Shown here piece by piece: positions 32,905 to 44,367 of a DNA stretch of 64,000 bases. The notes under the pieces were generated by a model. The model was not told where the DNA came from. It made no database searches and saw nothing but the letters and a program-made list of their open reading frames with translations. Position 1 is the stretch's first letter. Each line of letters opens with the position of its first letter. The DNA comes from Adiantum capillus-veneris. Taxonomy: Eukaryota > Streptophyta > Polypodiopsida > Polypodiales > Pteridaceae. The DNA lies in NCBI GenBank assembly GCA_014529385.2, contig CM043953.1:83954342-84018341 (forward strand). Direction: 5' to 3'. The position numbers were made by a program, and so were the translations under genes.

Positions 32905-32955
32905 TTTTCATGAAACCCTTCAGTTTACAAGACTGAAACCCCTAAACTATTGTGA

Positions 32956-33421
32956 ATGGATGAATGGCTAGCAGGATTTGCTAATTGGACGACAGAAGAA
33001 GAAGAGCTCCAAGCACAACTAGACGAACTCCGCATCTCCATCGAAGCTCGAGTGCCAGGCGTAACGGTAATCGATTTGCAGTGGGAGAGTCAACCAACAC
33101 GCCAAACCCAGTGGATATACATAGGCCAAGTGCCAAGAAGAAGAAGGAGAAGGTCGAAACCATGTCCGCAACCTACAACCAACCCACAACAACAAAATGG
33201 AAGGAGCTCTACACAATAGAGAATCAACACTATTCTACATTGAGAATTGGGTAACTCAAGTCACCGAGGTAATTATTACAGTCAGTTTTCAAGTCGCACT
33301 TGATGCTGCAGCACAGATCACGGAATCATTGGCTCACACTCTCACTAGAGAAACTAGGGATCTACTGAGTTTGTTTCAGGAAAGAACACCACCCTCTCCC
33401 ACAAGCTTGTACAGTGACTAA
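32956..33421 (+). CDS. G2 copy 2 first leader ORF region
   Basis: Counterpart of 19808-20274. The 87-codon ORF 32956-33219 is intact with a few substitutions. The overlapping frame is split into 32985-33254 and 33197-33421 by a small indel. This argues that only the first frame, if any, is coding. Confidence 0.3.
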
Positions 33422-33438
33422 GCACCTCTAAGCTTCAC

Positions 33439-33657
33439 ATGAATCAGTACAACCTACCTCAAGACAGATCACACATACCAACACGTGTACACTCAATCAA
33501 GGTAATACTGGATTTGAAGGCTCACTACCAGCACGTCATTGACACCATGCTGGGTGGGGAACAATTTTTTGAGGTTCTGGCATCAGATCAACCATTTGTC
33601 CTACCTTTGGTACAAGGCAATGTACCATTTGAAGTTTTAATCTATGTCCTAGTATAA
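33439..33657 (+). CDS. G2 copy 2 conserved leader ORF, 72 codons
   Basis: Nearly identical to 20292-20510 (Arg to His and His to Gln changes). It is followed after 84 bases by the gag ATG at 33741. See the G1 leader ORF for the distant alignment that suggests a real protein. Function unknown. Confidence 0.6.
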   Translation: MNQYNLPQDRSHIPTRVHSIKVILDLKAHYQHVIDTMLGGEQFFEVLASDQPFVLPLVQGNVPFEVLIYVLV

Positions 33658-33740
33658 GAGGGTATACACGCCTCCTTGTAAAGAAGAAATAAAATTTTGC
33701 AACTTAAGCATTGTGTCTTTCTAACTCTCTCTCAGTAATC

Positions 33741-36700
33741 ATGGCAAGTGTAGCATTTCCAACATTGAAAGGAAAGAAGGGGGAGGATTTGGTAACAGAC
33801 TTCCTAGATGACTTTGAAGTAGCATGTGTAGTGAGCAACAAAGATACGGATGAATCCCGGGTTAGAATCTTTAAGCATCTCATGAAGCTAGAAGCTAGAT
33901 CATGGTACAATGCACTTCCACAAGCAAACAAGGAAGACTGGGAACCCTTAAAATCATCTTTTAAGAGGCTCTTTGGGGAAGGTACCACTTCAGAAAAGTT
34001 GTGGGACAAGTTGAGAGACTTGAAGAAGGAGGGTCTTTTAGAATATGCCACCTATGAGTCCAAATTTGTGGATTTGTGGGAACGGTGGGTTGAGTCACTG
34101 GCAAGGAGGGAACCTGCACCCGATTTCCTTAAAAAAAATTGGTTCACGCATGGCTTATGGCCGCTTCTCAAGGAGAAGGTGAAAGGTAGATTCCCGGCTA
34201 CGTACGAGTTAGCCGTTGAGATTGCTCACCTTAAGGACAAGAAGCTGCGAATGAAATCCAAAGAAACCGAGTCAACAGAAACAGCAACATCACGTCGACC
34301 AGCAACTACGACAACCACCATTCCACCACCACCACCGGCTCTTGGGGTAAGAGATGACCAACAAGATATGTTGGCCCATATTACTTACCAACTACAGAAT
34401 TTGTCTGTCCACTTAATACAACAAGGGAGAAGTCAAGAAAGAGATCAAGACCCTGGAAGAGCACGACGACAAAACAGGGAGTATCATTGCTACAACTGCG
34501 GAGAAGACGGTCACGGTATGTACTACTGTCCCAAACCACGACAAAACTATAATAGAGGAGGTAGGAGGAACCAATTGTCAACCCCTAGAGAAATAACACC
34601 CCCACCCCGAGCACCAACCCCACCAACACAAATTCTACATCCACCCCAGACACCACTACAAGCATCCATTCCACCTCTTCCACCAGCCCCACCACCTGAT
34701 CGCCCTGTAAACATCATAAGGCTAGAAGAGAAAGGAAAAGTCGTAGTAGCGGATCCACCCAGAGCAAAGGAGAGGGACAAGGGTAAGGAGAAGGTAACCT
34801 TTTTAGAACCACTTGAGGCCATGACTGTGAAAAGATCTAGGAGGGAGAAGGCTACACAATCAGATGATGAGAGAAGCATGAGAGGAGAAACTAGCAAGAG
34901 GCCATCCAGGCCACGACGGAAATTGGGCATCACCGACTTCCAGCTAGGGAAAAGTTCTAAGCCCTATGATCTAACATTGGATGTGGCAAAGCAAGGACCA
35001 AAGATTACATGGCCACAGCTGCTACATCTTGTACCTGAAGTAAGGCGACAATGGTCTAAAATGGTAAGTACAAGACGGTCCAAAACAAAGGTAGCCCGAG
35101 CAATTTCGGGATGCAACATGGATGGCAGCCTTCCAATTGTCGACGTAAACATAAAAGGAAAGAGGGTTGGAAACACCTACATTGATGGAGGTGCACAAAT
35201 CTCTGTAATGAGCGAAGCTATGATGATTCGATTAGGGCTCGAGGTTGACAGGCCTTCTCCATGCAAGGCAAAGATGGCAAACAACGCAAAAGTAAAGTGT
35301 GTGGGTGTGGTAAGTGCCGTGAAAATCAAAGCTTTCAACACTGGGGGAGAGGTTGATGTTTTTGTAATGCCTACTGAGGGGGAGGGCTATCCACTAATTT
35401 TGGGAAGGCCATGGTTGATGGCCATGAAGGAAAAACAGGCCTGGGGCACTGGCCTTCTATGCATGACCGGTAAGAAAGGGGAGACAATCTACTACGACAT
35501 GAGGATTGGCAAGCAGAAGCAAATGAATCTGGAAACATCGGCAGATGAAACCACTAGCGAATCTTCCAGTTCTGAGGAGGAGACCACATCCACCGACGAA
35601 AGTGACAGTTCCAATGATGTGATGGGTATCATTATGAAGGATCCACAAAGGGTAAGCACAACTGGTGATCCATCACCAAAAGGGCAACCCAATGAAGAGG
35701 AGAGCAAATCACCTGGCCTAGGAGGAAGTAGGTTGAAGGGTATGTTGTCTACGGAATTAACACTTGAGGAGAAAGATAGTTTTTTGCAAATGCTGATGGG
35801 ATTTCCTAACCTGTTCATTGACAACTATGAAAGAATCACAGGCATTACAGTGGTGGAACATCATATGAAGCTGAAGGAAGGGGTAAAATCAGTTGTGCAA
35901 AAGCTACGACGACTGGGGGTCATACAAGAAAAGGCACTCTTGGCCGAGGTAAGGAAACTGCTGGAGGCAGGATTCATCTATCCTGTAGAAAACTCAGAAT
36001 GGGTGTCACCCGTAGTGGTGACGCCTAAAAAGAATGGTAAGTGGAGGGTGTGTGTTGACTACAAACCACTAAATGCAGCTACAAAGAGAGACCACTTTCC
36101 TCTTCCTTTCTTGGATGAAATTCTGAATGAAGTAGCGGGTTTTGAATGGTATACCGTCTGTGATGGTTATTCTGGATACTTTCAAATACGCATAGCCTTG
36201 GAAGATCAGCTAAAAACCACTTTTATCACGCCATGGGGTTGTTTTGCATACAGGGTTATGCCATTTGGTCTCACAAATGCACCTGCCACATTCCAAAGAT
36301 ATGTCACATATGTTTTTCAACCGTTCTTTGGAACATCCATAAGAGTGTTCATTGATGATTTTTGTATATATAGCTCCCGTATTTCACTTTTAGAAAAGGT
36401 AACTGAAGGTTTGGCCAGGTTGCAGAGCCTAGGTGGGCAATTAAATGTGGATAAATGCCACATTGGGGAGAGTAAAGTCATTCTACTAGGCCATGAAATT
36501 TCAGCAAAAGGTATCAACGCCGACCCAAGTAAGGTGTCCGCACTCATAGCCCTACCTTCACCAACGACCGCACGTCAACTGGTCTCTTTTCTACAGAAGG
36601 TGAGGTACTTAAGTAGATTCATACATCTACTATCACAACTTGTTCTACCACTGCAACAACTCACTCAAAGATCAACTTTCACTTGGGACGAGGAAAGCGA

Positions 36701-37208
36701 ACATCACTACAACAAGGTAAAGGAGGTCTTAGCCACTCTGCCAACTATCTCACCACCTAAGTGGGATGAAAAATTCTATGTCACCTCAAGTGTTGGTGAT
36801 GACTCATTGGGGGCTGTGCTACTCCAAAAGGATACGACGACATCTTTCATGAGGCCAATCTACTTCGCTAGTCGAATGATGACAGCAGGAGAGAAAGGTT
36901 TCACCCATGTGGAACACTTAGTCCTAGCTCTTAGATTTGCAACTACAAAGTTTAGGTCATATTTGCTGCCTAAGCAATTTGTGATTCTAACCACGGATGA
37001 AATATTTCCCTATGTTGTACAACACATGGATGTGTCTGCTAGAGTTACTAAATGGCTAGTTCGTCTGCAAGAGTTTGACTACACGGTACAGGTAGAAAGC
37101 ACGACAAGGGCAAGTTTGGGGGGACTCATGACCTACCAAGTCTTTGAAAGGAAGGAGAAGCAATCTAAGGAAGGAGAAGTCCGATTACCCCCCTCCTCCC
37201 CTATATAA
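33741..37208 (+). CDS. G2 copy 2 gag-protease-RT-RNase H, 3'-truncated
   Basis: Open for 1155 codons from the ATG at 33741 (MASVAFPTLKGKKGED). Capsid domain about residues 10-150, CCHC knuckle at 250-263 (CYNCGEDGHGMYYC), a Pro-rich linker, and the protease loop with Asp-Gly-Gly at 482-484. RT has catalytic Asp872-Asp873 in FIDDFCIYS, and a gypsy-type RNase H follows. No stop separates gag from pol, so the family expresses both as one frame. The coding sequence breaks at about residue 1150, where a deletion joins it to the middle of an LTR at 37188; the last residues are LTR-derived. The second RNase H and integrase are absent. This is the best-preserved gag-RT of the gypsy elements here. Confidence 0.92.
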   Translation: MASVAFPTLKGKKGEDLVTDFLDDFEVACVVSNKDTDESRVRIFKHLMKLEARSWYNALPQANKEDWEPLKSSFKRLFGEGTTSEKLWDKLRDLKKEGLLEYATYESKFVDLWERWVESLARREPAPDFLKKNWFTHGLWPLLKEKVKGRFPATYELAVEIAHLKDKKLRMKSKETESTETATSRRPATTTTTIPPPPPALGVRDDQQDMLAHITYQLQNLSVHLIQQGRSQERDQDPGRARRQNREYHCYNCGEDGHGMYYCPKPRQNYNRGGRRNQLSTPREITPPPRAPTPPTQILHPPQTPLQASIPPLPPAPPPDRPVNIIRLEEKGKVVVADPPRAKERDKGKEKVTFLEPLEAMTVKRSRREKATQSDDERSMRGETSKRPSRPRRKLGITDFQLGKSSKPYDLTLDVAKQGPKITWPQLLHLVPEVRRQWSKMVSTRRSKTKVARAISGCNMDGSLPIVDVNIKGKRVGNTYIDGGAQISVMSEAMMIRLGLEVDRPSPCKAKMANNAKVKCVGVVSAVKIKAFNTGGEVDVFVMPTEGEGYPLILGRPWLMAMKEKQAWGTGLLCMTGKKGETIYYDMRIGKQKQMNLETSADETTSESSSSEEETTSTDESDSSNDVMGIIMKDPQRVSTTGDPSPKGQPNEEESKSPGLGGSRLKGMLSTELTLEEKDSFLQMLMGFPNLFIDNYERITGITVVEHHMKLKEGVKSVVQKLRRLGVIQEKALLAEVRKLLEAGFIYPVENSEWVSPVVVTPKKNGKWRVCVDYKPLNAATKRDHFPLPFLDEILNEVAGFEWYTVCDGYSGYFQIRIALEDQLKTTFITPWGCFAYRVMPFGLTNAPATFQRYVTYVFQPFFGTSIRVFIDDFCIYSSRISLLEKVTEGLARLQSLGGQLNVDKCHIGESKVILLGHEISAKGINADPSKVSALIALPSPTTARQLVSFLQKVRYLSRFIHLLSQLVLPLQQLTQRSTFTWDEESEHHYNKVKEVLATLPTISPPKWDEKFYVTSSVGDDSLGAVLLQKDTTTSFMRPIYFASRMMTAGEKGFTHVEHLVLALRFATTKFRSYLLPKQFVILTTDEIFPYVVQHMDVSARVTKWLVRLQEFDYTVQVESTTRASLGGLMTYQVFERKEKQSKEGEVRLPPSSPI

Positions 37209-37679
37209 AGAGGGGTCACCATCACACTAAGGACACACACCATCACCAAAGAGTACACTATTCACTGTGTGTGCCTAGTGCGCACACACACACCCACACC
37301 ATCACCATCACCGCAATCACCATGCTCGTCTTGAGCATGACCTCTACACCCTTGGGCTATGAAAGATGAAGGCAAACTAAATGAAGGATGATGGCCATAA
37401 CCCTCGTGCGAGTCTTCGCCATCAACTCCCACCTATCCGCCATGTGCTCTACCACGCTCTCCCTTCTCATTCCCCTACCCTATGCTCCCCATTTCATCTC
37501 CTTATTATCTAAATAAAGCTTGAGGTTTTGTGAGTATGTTTTCTTGCAATGTTTTGCCCATGTGAGGTGTGCGGAAACGCCACCTAGTATTGTGTTTGGA
37601 GTGAGCTTGTGTATGTGTGAAGGGTGTGCGGATTCGCCATCCTTTTGTGGTGCCTAAGTACTAAGCCGCTATACCCCCT

Positions 37680-37727
<48 letters not shown>

Positions 37728-37935
37728 ATCTCATTCCCTTTCCTCTTCATCTTTACTCCCAAGAATCCATCTCTCTTGGATGAAAACTTTGTTATGGTGG
37801 TGTGTTGTTTGCGTCCTAGCCGCTGAAGCTAGGTGGTGCCCCCTGTTTGCTTTACCATGACAGGCTCGAGGCGCGCCATTCGATCCCTGGTGTTTTAGAG
37901 GCCGTCGGGGTTCAGGGTTCGCTTTGCTCCCGTCA
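37188..37935 (+). repeat. G2 LTR3, 5'-truncated
   Basis: Begins in the C-rich string just upstream of TATATAAAG (37202) and runs to CCCGTCA at 37935. AATAAA lies at 37512 and (CT)n at 37683-37725. About 790 bp of U3 are missing together with the 3' part of internal region 2. The junction has a few bases of C-rich microhomology. Confidence 0.87.
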
Positions 37936-40889
37936 CCGGTAAAGGAGTCTGAGTGGGTTTCTCTTGTTGTCATTACCCCGAAAAAGAATGGAAAGTGGCG
38001 GGTATGTGTGGATTATAAGCCTTGGAATGCTAACCAAGAGGAACCACTACCCTTTGCCTTTTCAAGATGAGATTTTAAACCAGGTTTCTGGACATGAGCG
38101 CTATTCTGTCATGGATGGGTTTTCAGGGTATTTTCAGATCGGTATTGCTTTGGAGGACCAGTTGAAGACTACCTTCATTTCTCCATGGGGCTGCTTTGCT
38201 TACCCCGTTGGATGCCTTTTGGACTAGTGAATGCATATGCGACTTTTCAATATTGGATGAACAAGGTGTTCGGACCTTACTTGGGTAAGTTCATAAGAGT
38301 GTTTATGGATGATATTGGTTGCTATAGTTCCAGGGAAGAACATTTGTCCAAGTTAAGGCTATGTTTTCAAAGGCTAGATGAAGAAGGAGGTCAGTTGAAT
38401 CCAAAGAAGTGCAAGCTAGCACAACCAAGGGTTCAGTTGCTAGGCCATGTGGTATCACAGAACGGGATTGAAGCAGATCTAGAGAAGGTGAAAGCATTGG
38501 TTCTTATGGAGCCTCCAACCAGTGCAACAAAATTGGCTTCTTTCGTGCATAAGTTAAAGTATTTATCCCGCTTTTTTTGGATGCTGTCTCAATATGTCTA
38601 CCCTCTTCAGAAAAGAGCTCAACAGGTGCATGGATTTCGGTAGGATGAGGAAGCTCAAGAGGCTTTTGATAAAGTGAAAGGTATTCTATGTCAGTTGCCA
38701 CAGTGTGTCCTCCCAATCATGAGGATGATTTCTATATTGCTATGACGGTGGGAACGGTGGCTATTGGAGCAGTGTTGCTACAAAAGGTCGGCAGGAGTTA
38801 TAAGCCCATCTATTTCGAAAGCAGGGTCATTAGTCCAGGTGAAGCTACTTATACGGAGGCAGAGAAGTGGGTTATGGCTTTGGTCTTTGCCTGAAGAAAG
38901 TTCAAAGTATATTTGGTTGTTTGGAAGTTTTATGTACTGACTGCTAACAATATTTTGCCTGAACTGGTGTTTCACTTGAAGCCAAGGAAGTGATTCATGA
39001 AGTGGGGGATCGAACTTCAAGAGTTTGAGTTTGAGTTCAAAGCGGATCACACTCGGCGGTCTCATTTGGCGGACATTTTGGTCAACAAGGAGGTTGAGTT
39101 GCCAATTTATCCAAGGGTGATACAAGAGGAGGATAAGGAAGAACCTGGTTTGGAAGAGGCCTTCACAATGTGGTTTGATGGTGCTTACAGACGAGTAACA
39201 CAGAAAGCAGGAGGAGGTGTGGTTATCCAGGATCCGCACGGCATAGTCATCTTTTCCAAATCCTACGACTTGGAGGAGGTGCATACCAACAATGAAGCCG
39301 AATATCTTACCTTACACCTAGGACTCAAGCAGTGCATTGACTTTGGCATCTCGAGGTTGGTCGTAAAAGGTGATGCTCTACTGGTTCAAACAACTTTTGG
39401 GCCATTGGCAGGTAAAGAGGGACTCTCTCAAGAATTGGTTTTTTTCCATAAAGAAGCTGTTGAAATTTTTTGAAGCAACATGTGAGAAGAGAACAAAACC
39501 AGGAAGCAAATCGTTTGGCTAGCAGTCGTGTTCAGACTCAAGTGTCGAGTTTGTATGTGGGACAGGCCACTTATGCAGGTAGAGAGACTTTGAAGGATGT
39601 TGATGATTTATTGAGTACAGGTCAATGTTCCGACGGGCTTTCCAAGCTACAAAAGAGGAGGGTTGTTCAAAAAGCTAAAAGGTTCACTCTTGTTGGTGAA
39701 GATCTTATGGTGCAGGGTCGAGATGGGGTGCTATGTCATGTCCTTTACAAAGAAGAGATTGGCATGGTATTAGAGCAATGCCATGAAGAAAGTGGTCATC
39801 AAGGTAAGAGTCAAGTTTTGTTTCGTATCTTAAGAAGTGGGTTCTGGTGGCCTTCTGTGGTGCGAGATGTGCATTATTGGTGCAAGACGTGGCATCAGTG
39901 CCAAGTGATGGGTGAAAGACGACTGGTAGCCGAGCAACAAGGGGCTATCATCGCACATGATGCCTTTGAAAAGTGGGGTTTGGATGCAATTGGTCCATTG
40001 CCCAGGTCAGCGAGTGGTAAGAAATATGTGGTAGTGGCAATAGACTACCTTACACGATGGGTCGAAGCTAAAGCAGTCAAAGAGGTAAATGCGCATATTG
40101 TTGCTGAGTTTGTATTTGATTGCATATGTTGTCGTTTTGGAGTGCCTTGGGTGCTTATATCGGATTGAGGACAGGGATTCAGAATTAATTTGGTGCATGC
40201 TCTGGTGGACAAACTGGGGATTCAACACCTATTTTCGTCTCCACACCACCCGCAATGCAATGGTTTGGTGGAGAGTGCAAATGGGCAGATAGTCAAGATG
40301 CTTAAAAAGTATATATACCAGCAGGTTGAAGAATGGGAATCTAACCTTGATAAATGTTTGTGGGCTTACAGGACTTCTTATAAGGTGGCAACCAACTTCA
40401 CTCCATACGAGTTGGTATATGACAAGGAAGTCATCCTCTGCCTATGCATGTGCATGTGCAGCTAGGGATTCTCAAAGGTTTATGGCGAATTGATAAAACT
40501 CATCAAGATATTTTGCAGGATAGGATTACGAGTCTGGAAACCTTGAAGATGGATCATGAGGTAGCGGGGATTTTTATGTGAAGCAATGAGAAAGAAGGGT
40601 AGCAAAGTTCAATCAGCATTTTCCAGCTAAGCAGATTGAGAAGGGTGATCTAGTGATGAAGTACAAAAGTTATCTTGATTTCACCTTTCAGAAGAAGTTC
40701 AAGAGGAAGTGGACGGGGCCTTACAAGGTTCATCAGGTTTTTCCCAATGATACATATGCACTAGTCAGGTTGGATGGTCGGTTTCTTAAACACAGGATAA
40801 ATGGTCTTCGTCTTAAGCTCTACTTTGAAAGGGAATTAGTGCCAGCAGTGCATCAGATTCTTATGCAGGGGGTGGGGCAACCCACTTGA
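37936..40889 (+). pseudogene. G3 pol pseudogene (RT, two RNase H, integrase)
   Basis: Starts in mid-RT directly at the G2 LTR end with KESEWVSLVVITPKKNGKW. RT continues in several frames with a FMDD box near 38306-38317. The gypsy-type RNase H lies around 38690-38990. The archaeal-type RNase H starts at MWFDGAYRRVTQKAGGG near 39168, with NNEAEYLTL and VKGDALL. The integrase HHCC domain near 39775-39905 has Trp in place of the first Cys of the Cys pair. The core includes GLDAIGPLP, a TGA at 40166-40168 in the ISDRG motif, and GLVESANG. The C-terminal domain is at 40653-40889. At least five frameshifts or stops make it non-functional. Confidence 0.85.
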
Positions 40890-41010
40890 AGGTTTGGCAA
40901 TAGGGTATAATAAAACAGTGTACATATGGTTTCATTTTTCTCATAGTGTGTGACAAGTTTTTGCAGCTTATAGTGGAATAAAGCTTTTATGTGGTTAAGA
41001 ATAAATGCTC

Positions 41011-41027
41011 AACAAGGGGGTGGGCAA
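41011..41027 (+). promoter_or_regulatory. Polypurine tract of G3
   Basis: AACAAGGGGGTGGGCAA immediately precedes TGATGG of the 3' LTR. The 120 bases between the end of pol and this tract contain nothing recognisable. Confidence 0.7.
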
Positions 41028-44000
41028 TGATGGTGCAGCCAAAGTGTGTCGACGCTAGAAGGTGGCATGGACAGGTGTGTACAAGCAAGCAAAAGAATGG
41101 CAAAGGGCTGAAGCAGCTACGAAGATCAAGGGATGGCAGGTGGCAGTGAAAATGTATGCATGATGTGGCTTATAGGCCAAGACAAGCTACATAAAGGGCT
41201 AATTGGGGTAGCAGGTGAAAGAGGTGCAATGTACAGCTTTTGGGTCCATAAATGAAGAGCTTGAAGTGTTGAAGGAACAGGTCCAGACGGCTCGTCAAAC
41301 AGAGCCCAGGTGCTCAAGATATTGTGGTTTGAAGTTGAAGTGTGTAGCAGATCCCCGACGGACAAGGCAGCAGGGGACAGGTGGCATGGGCTGATGACAG
41401 TGCATACATGTGTAGAGATCGAGTTATGGAGCCTACCCGTCTTTTCGGATTGCGGATCGGAGCCTTGGTTGCAAGATATGGTCAGTTGATGTTTTTCTGG
41501 GGGTCGTGTCTGAGTCCACTTGGCCGCATTGGAGGATGTGCTATCTGGCGTCTTTTGAGTACCGACAAAGTTCTAGAGCAGGGTGTGCATCATATGAAGC
41601 TAACAGGAAGTAACTGCATGCCAAACGGAGTCCAAAGCCGAAAGCTATGGAGGTCGTAAGATTAAGTGTCTTTGCCCGAAACTGATTGCTTGCAGATGAT
41701 TTGATCGTGTTTTGGCGGCCTCGAATCTTGGGCCTGGAAGAGTCGAGTAGCGGTGCGGATTATGGAGAAGCAACCCGGCAATGCAGGACTCCATCTGGGC
41801 TTTGCGGCTCGGCAATAGGACATGGGAGCAGAGAATGGGACTGTAGAGGAGGCCCAAAAATTGGGTTTTTTTTATTAACACTAGGTTGGTAATGGGACAC
41901 TTTTATGTCCTAGGACACTCTTATGTCCTGTTAAGTGACCATTTTCCTTGCATTATGTCAAGAGTTTCAAAATGGATTGTGAGGTGCTATCTGTCTAGAA
42001 AGTTGTCTCATGAGCTAAAAAAAACTCGGCATGTTTTTGGAATATCAATTCCATCGTTAACCTTGTCCTTGCACAACATTCAACAACCTAAACTGTGTGA
42101 AAAAATGGGTCCTAGTTTTGGCTTTTTTCAACTTTTTGCAACTATACCACTCTAGAATTCATGTTTGTGAGTTCTATAATGCTAGAGAACTATCTTTAGT
42201 AGTCCTCAACATGTCTTGATGCTTCTAGGGAGAAATAAATGTTAAAGTTGTAAGTTATGACCAAATTACAAAAATTATCAAATCCTGTTTTTTAGCCAAT
42301 TTTAGCTCTTCCATGATTTTTTTGGTGGCTTTCATGATATCCAAATGCAGTTTTGATTTTCTATGTCGCATATTGTAACATAAAGCTAATATTCCTTGAG
42401 TTTTGGGGCACCGAATACCCTATTTTTCATAGTAGACAACGATGGTTGATTTTTTCAATTATAGAAAAAAACGAAACATTCTAGTATATCAAGTATAGCT
42501 TTTTCAATATTGCTAGTTTCTTGTGACAACTACATGCATTTTGTAGGTAGAAACCATATCTAGTCATAAGGATCAAATTTGGCTAGATATTGAATAGTTT
42601 CTATAGGATTCTACAACTCATAATGTTGAACCCATTTTTTTCATGTTTGGTGTATTTAGCACTTCATCTTTGTCCCCAAGATTCCCCTTGGTAAGAGATG
42701 TATTATTCTTTTGACATACTCCATGGCTCCTTATAAACCTAAAGGACAATAGGGAACTAGGAAAACATGAATATATTATTTGTATTGAGCGTGGCTATAG
42801 AAACTTTGACGATAGGTTTGCAGAATGGTAACAATTCAACTTTTTTGTACCTATTCTTTTGGCAAAACAAAAAATAGTGAGTGAGAAGCAATCATATGTT
42901 CTAATCACCAACCCATTGAAGTTAACTAGGGAATTTATCTCAACTCCTACAAAAATCCATAGTCTTATTTTTGTGCTACAAAACGTAAGAAATGATTGTT
43001 TTGATGAAAATGTACTGGTCCATCAACTTTGGAGTCTTGGTGTGACCAAAAGATGAGAAATTTTACAAGTTTCTTATTTTTCCCATGTGTAGTAGGCCTT
43101 CAACTATAATTTCATGAAAGGATTTCACAAAATGAGTGGATCTATTATGGTTTTGGAGGTTTTGTTTCAAAACCCTGAAAGGACACTTTTATGTCCTATT
43201 AGGTTACCAACCTATTGTTAACATGGGTTTTTTGGAGGATTTTGGATAGCCCAAGGGGCTTTGCTTGAGAAGGCACCACGTGGCATGCTATTGCCCCACA
43301 TGCGGACGCGCGTCTGTTGTGTCCGGAGTATAAGGCCACGATTGGGCGCCCATTTGGGAGATATGAAGGGAGCGGGAGCTCATGGCTATGGCGCCGGTGG
43401 TGCGGCCCAGGGGGCGCTGCTGTGGTGGCGTTCTTGGCCATTTTGGGCAGAGCAGGCGTGGTGGCATGCCCGTGGGCGGCCGCACGGCGGTGGAATTCGG
43501 TGATGACGTGGCAGTGGATAGGGGGCAGTGCCCGCTCCCGTAAGCAACAAAGTTTTTTGAGGGGAAGCCCCCCCCCCCCCCCAATAGCGATGTCGCTATT
43601 GCCTCAATGAGGGGGAGGGGTCCCGCTGCAAAGCGAGTAAGGGCAGTTGGAGTGTAAGGCTAATGGCATTCAAGGGCCAAGAAAGGGGAAGTCCGGCCGG
43701 CCAAAAAAGGGAGAGGACCAAAGCCCAAAGTGCACACCAAGAAAATATTTCCAAAAGTGTACTATGCCATGTGTTGGCAATGCAATCCAATTCTAAAAGA
43801 AGCTCTAAGTTAAAGCCACGGGAGGTGAAACTCACCCTTTTTCTTTTTTTGGACCTCCTAGAGGTACCCCTATAAAAGGTTGTAAATGCGAAAATTTAAG
43901 GGCTTTTTTGCCTTTGTGAGTAAGTGAAAGATTGAATCTTGTGTGCTGCTAAGCTTGCCATTGAAGTTGCATACATTAGTTGTACTACTCTCTATGCAAT

Positions 44001-44367
44001 AATACCACTCACCTGCCCCAATCTCATGTGTTGCTTCTCCCCATCCCCCTCCTCTTCTCTCTCTCTCTTCGTGTATTGGCCATTGCTTGCAGAGGGTTTG
44101 CCTGCAGCTTGAAGGGTGCTATCAAGAGGGCAGATTAGGAGTGTTTTGTGATTCAGAAAGGGAGAGTTGAGCAGTGTGGGTGCATTTGTGTTGTGGGTGT
44201 TTTTTGCAAGGTGTGAGGTAGTTGTTTTGTATGCTAAAGTGGAGTTGTTAGTGCAAATAAGCCAATTTGAAGGTGTTTTTTGAGAGGTTAGGGGTGTTGT
44301 GGAATCCCTGGGCTATAGAGAGGCGTTCAATTAGTGTGCTGGGTGTGTTCCCTATTCCCCCTCTCCA
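41028..44367 (+). repeat. 3' LTR of G3, interrupted by a DNA element
   Basis: Starts TGATGGTGCAGCC and ends CTCTCCA at 44367, where PPR sequence resumes. Excluding the insertion at 41872-43223 it is about 2.0 kb. It shares with the 5' LTR the 41281-41560 segment, a CCACGTGG box (43276-43283), a palindrome near 43582-43601 beside a long C run, TATAAAA at 43871 and the last 80 bases. Divergence from the 5' LTR is high, indicating an old insertion. Confidence 0.78.
41872..43223. mobile_element. Non-autonomous TIR DNA transposon, about 1.35 kb
   Basis: An AT-rich insertion in a GC-rich LTR. Inverted ends: left TTAACACTAGGTTGGTAA near 41875-41892, right (reverse complement) TTAACAATAGGTTGGTAA near 43205-43222, one mismatch in 18. 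Just inside both ends, in direct orientation, is GGACACTTTTATGTCC, itself partly self-complementary. The flanks GGGTTTTTT (41863-41871 and 43225-43233) are a candidate 9-bp target duplication, which would fit a Mutator-like element. No transposase ORF is present. Confidence 0.65.

Larger units (their letters stand above)
16879..37935 (+). mobile_element. Tandem LTR-sharing array of gypsy family G2
   Basis: Order: partial internal region (integrase only), LTR1, full internal region 1 (split by copia C2), LTR2, internal region 2 truncated in RNase H, and LTR3 lacking its first half. Only one LTR separates neighbouring internal regions, the signature of unequal recombination between LTRs of one family. 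The right edge is a proper LTR end (CCGTCA) directly abutting G3 RT. The left edge is a truncation. The internal regions are near-identical at the nucleotide level. Confidence 0.85.
13445..44367 (+). mobile_element. Ty3/gypsy element G3 hosting nested G2 array and copia C2
   Basis: Parts in order: 5' LTR 13445-15710, PBS 15716, decayed gag 15788-16878, [G2 array 16879-37935], pol from mid-RT to integrase 37936-40889, PPT 41011-41027, 3' LTR 41028-44367 with its own insertion. The two LTRs are recognisable but strongly diverged, so G3 is much older than C2. Protease and the N-terminus of RT are missing at the G2 boundary. The flanking PPR motif is contiguous across the element. The 5-bp duplication is no longer clear (CAGAA before, AAGTG after). 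Confidence 0.82.

Noticed and set aside
41872-43223. CACTA or piggyBac element in the G3 LTR
   Set aside because: The right end is CAATA rather than CACTA, and the palindromic TTAA is part of the matching inverted ends. A 9-bp flank fits better.
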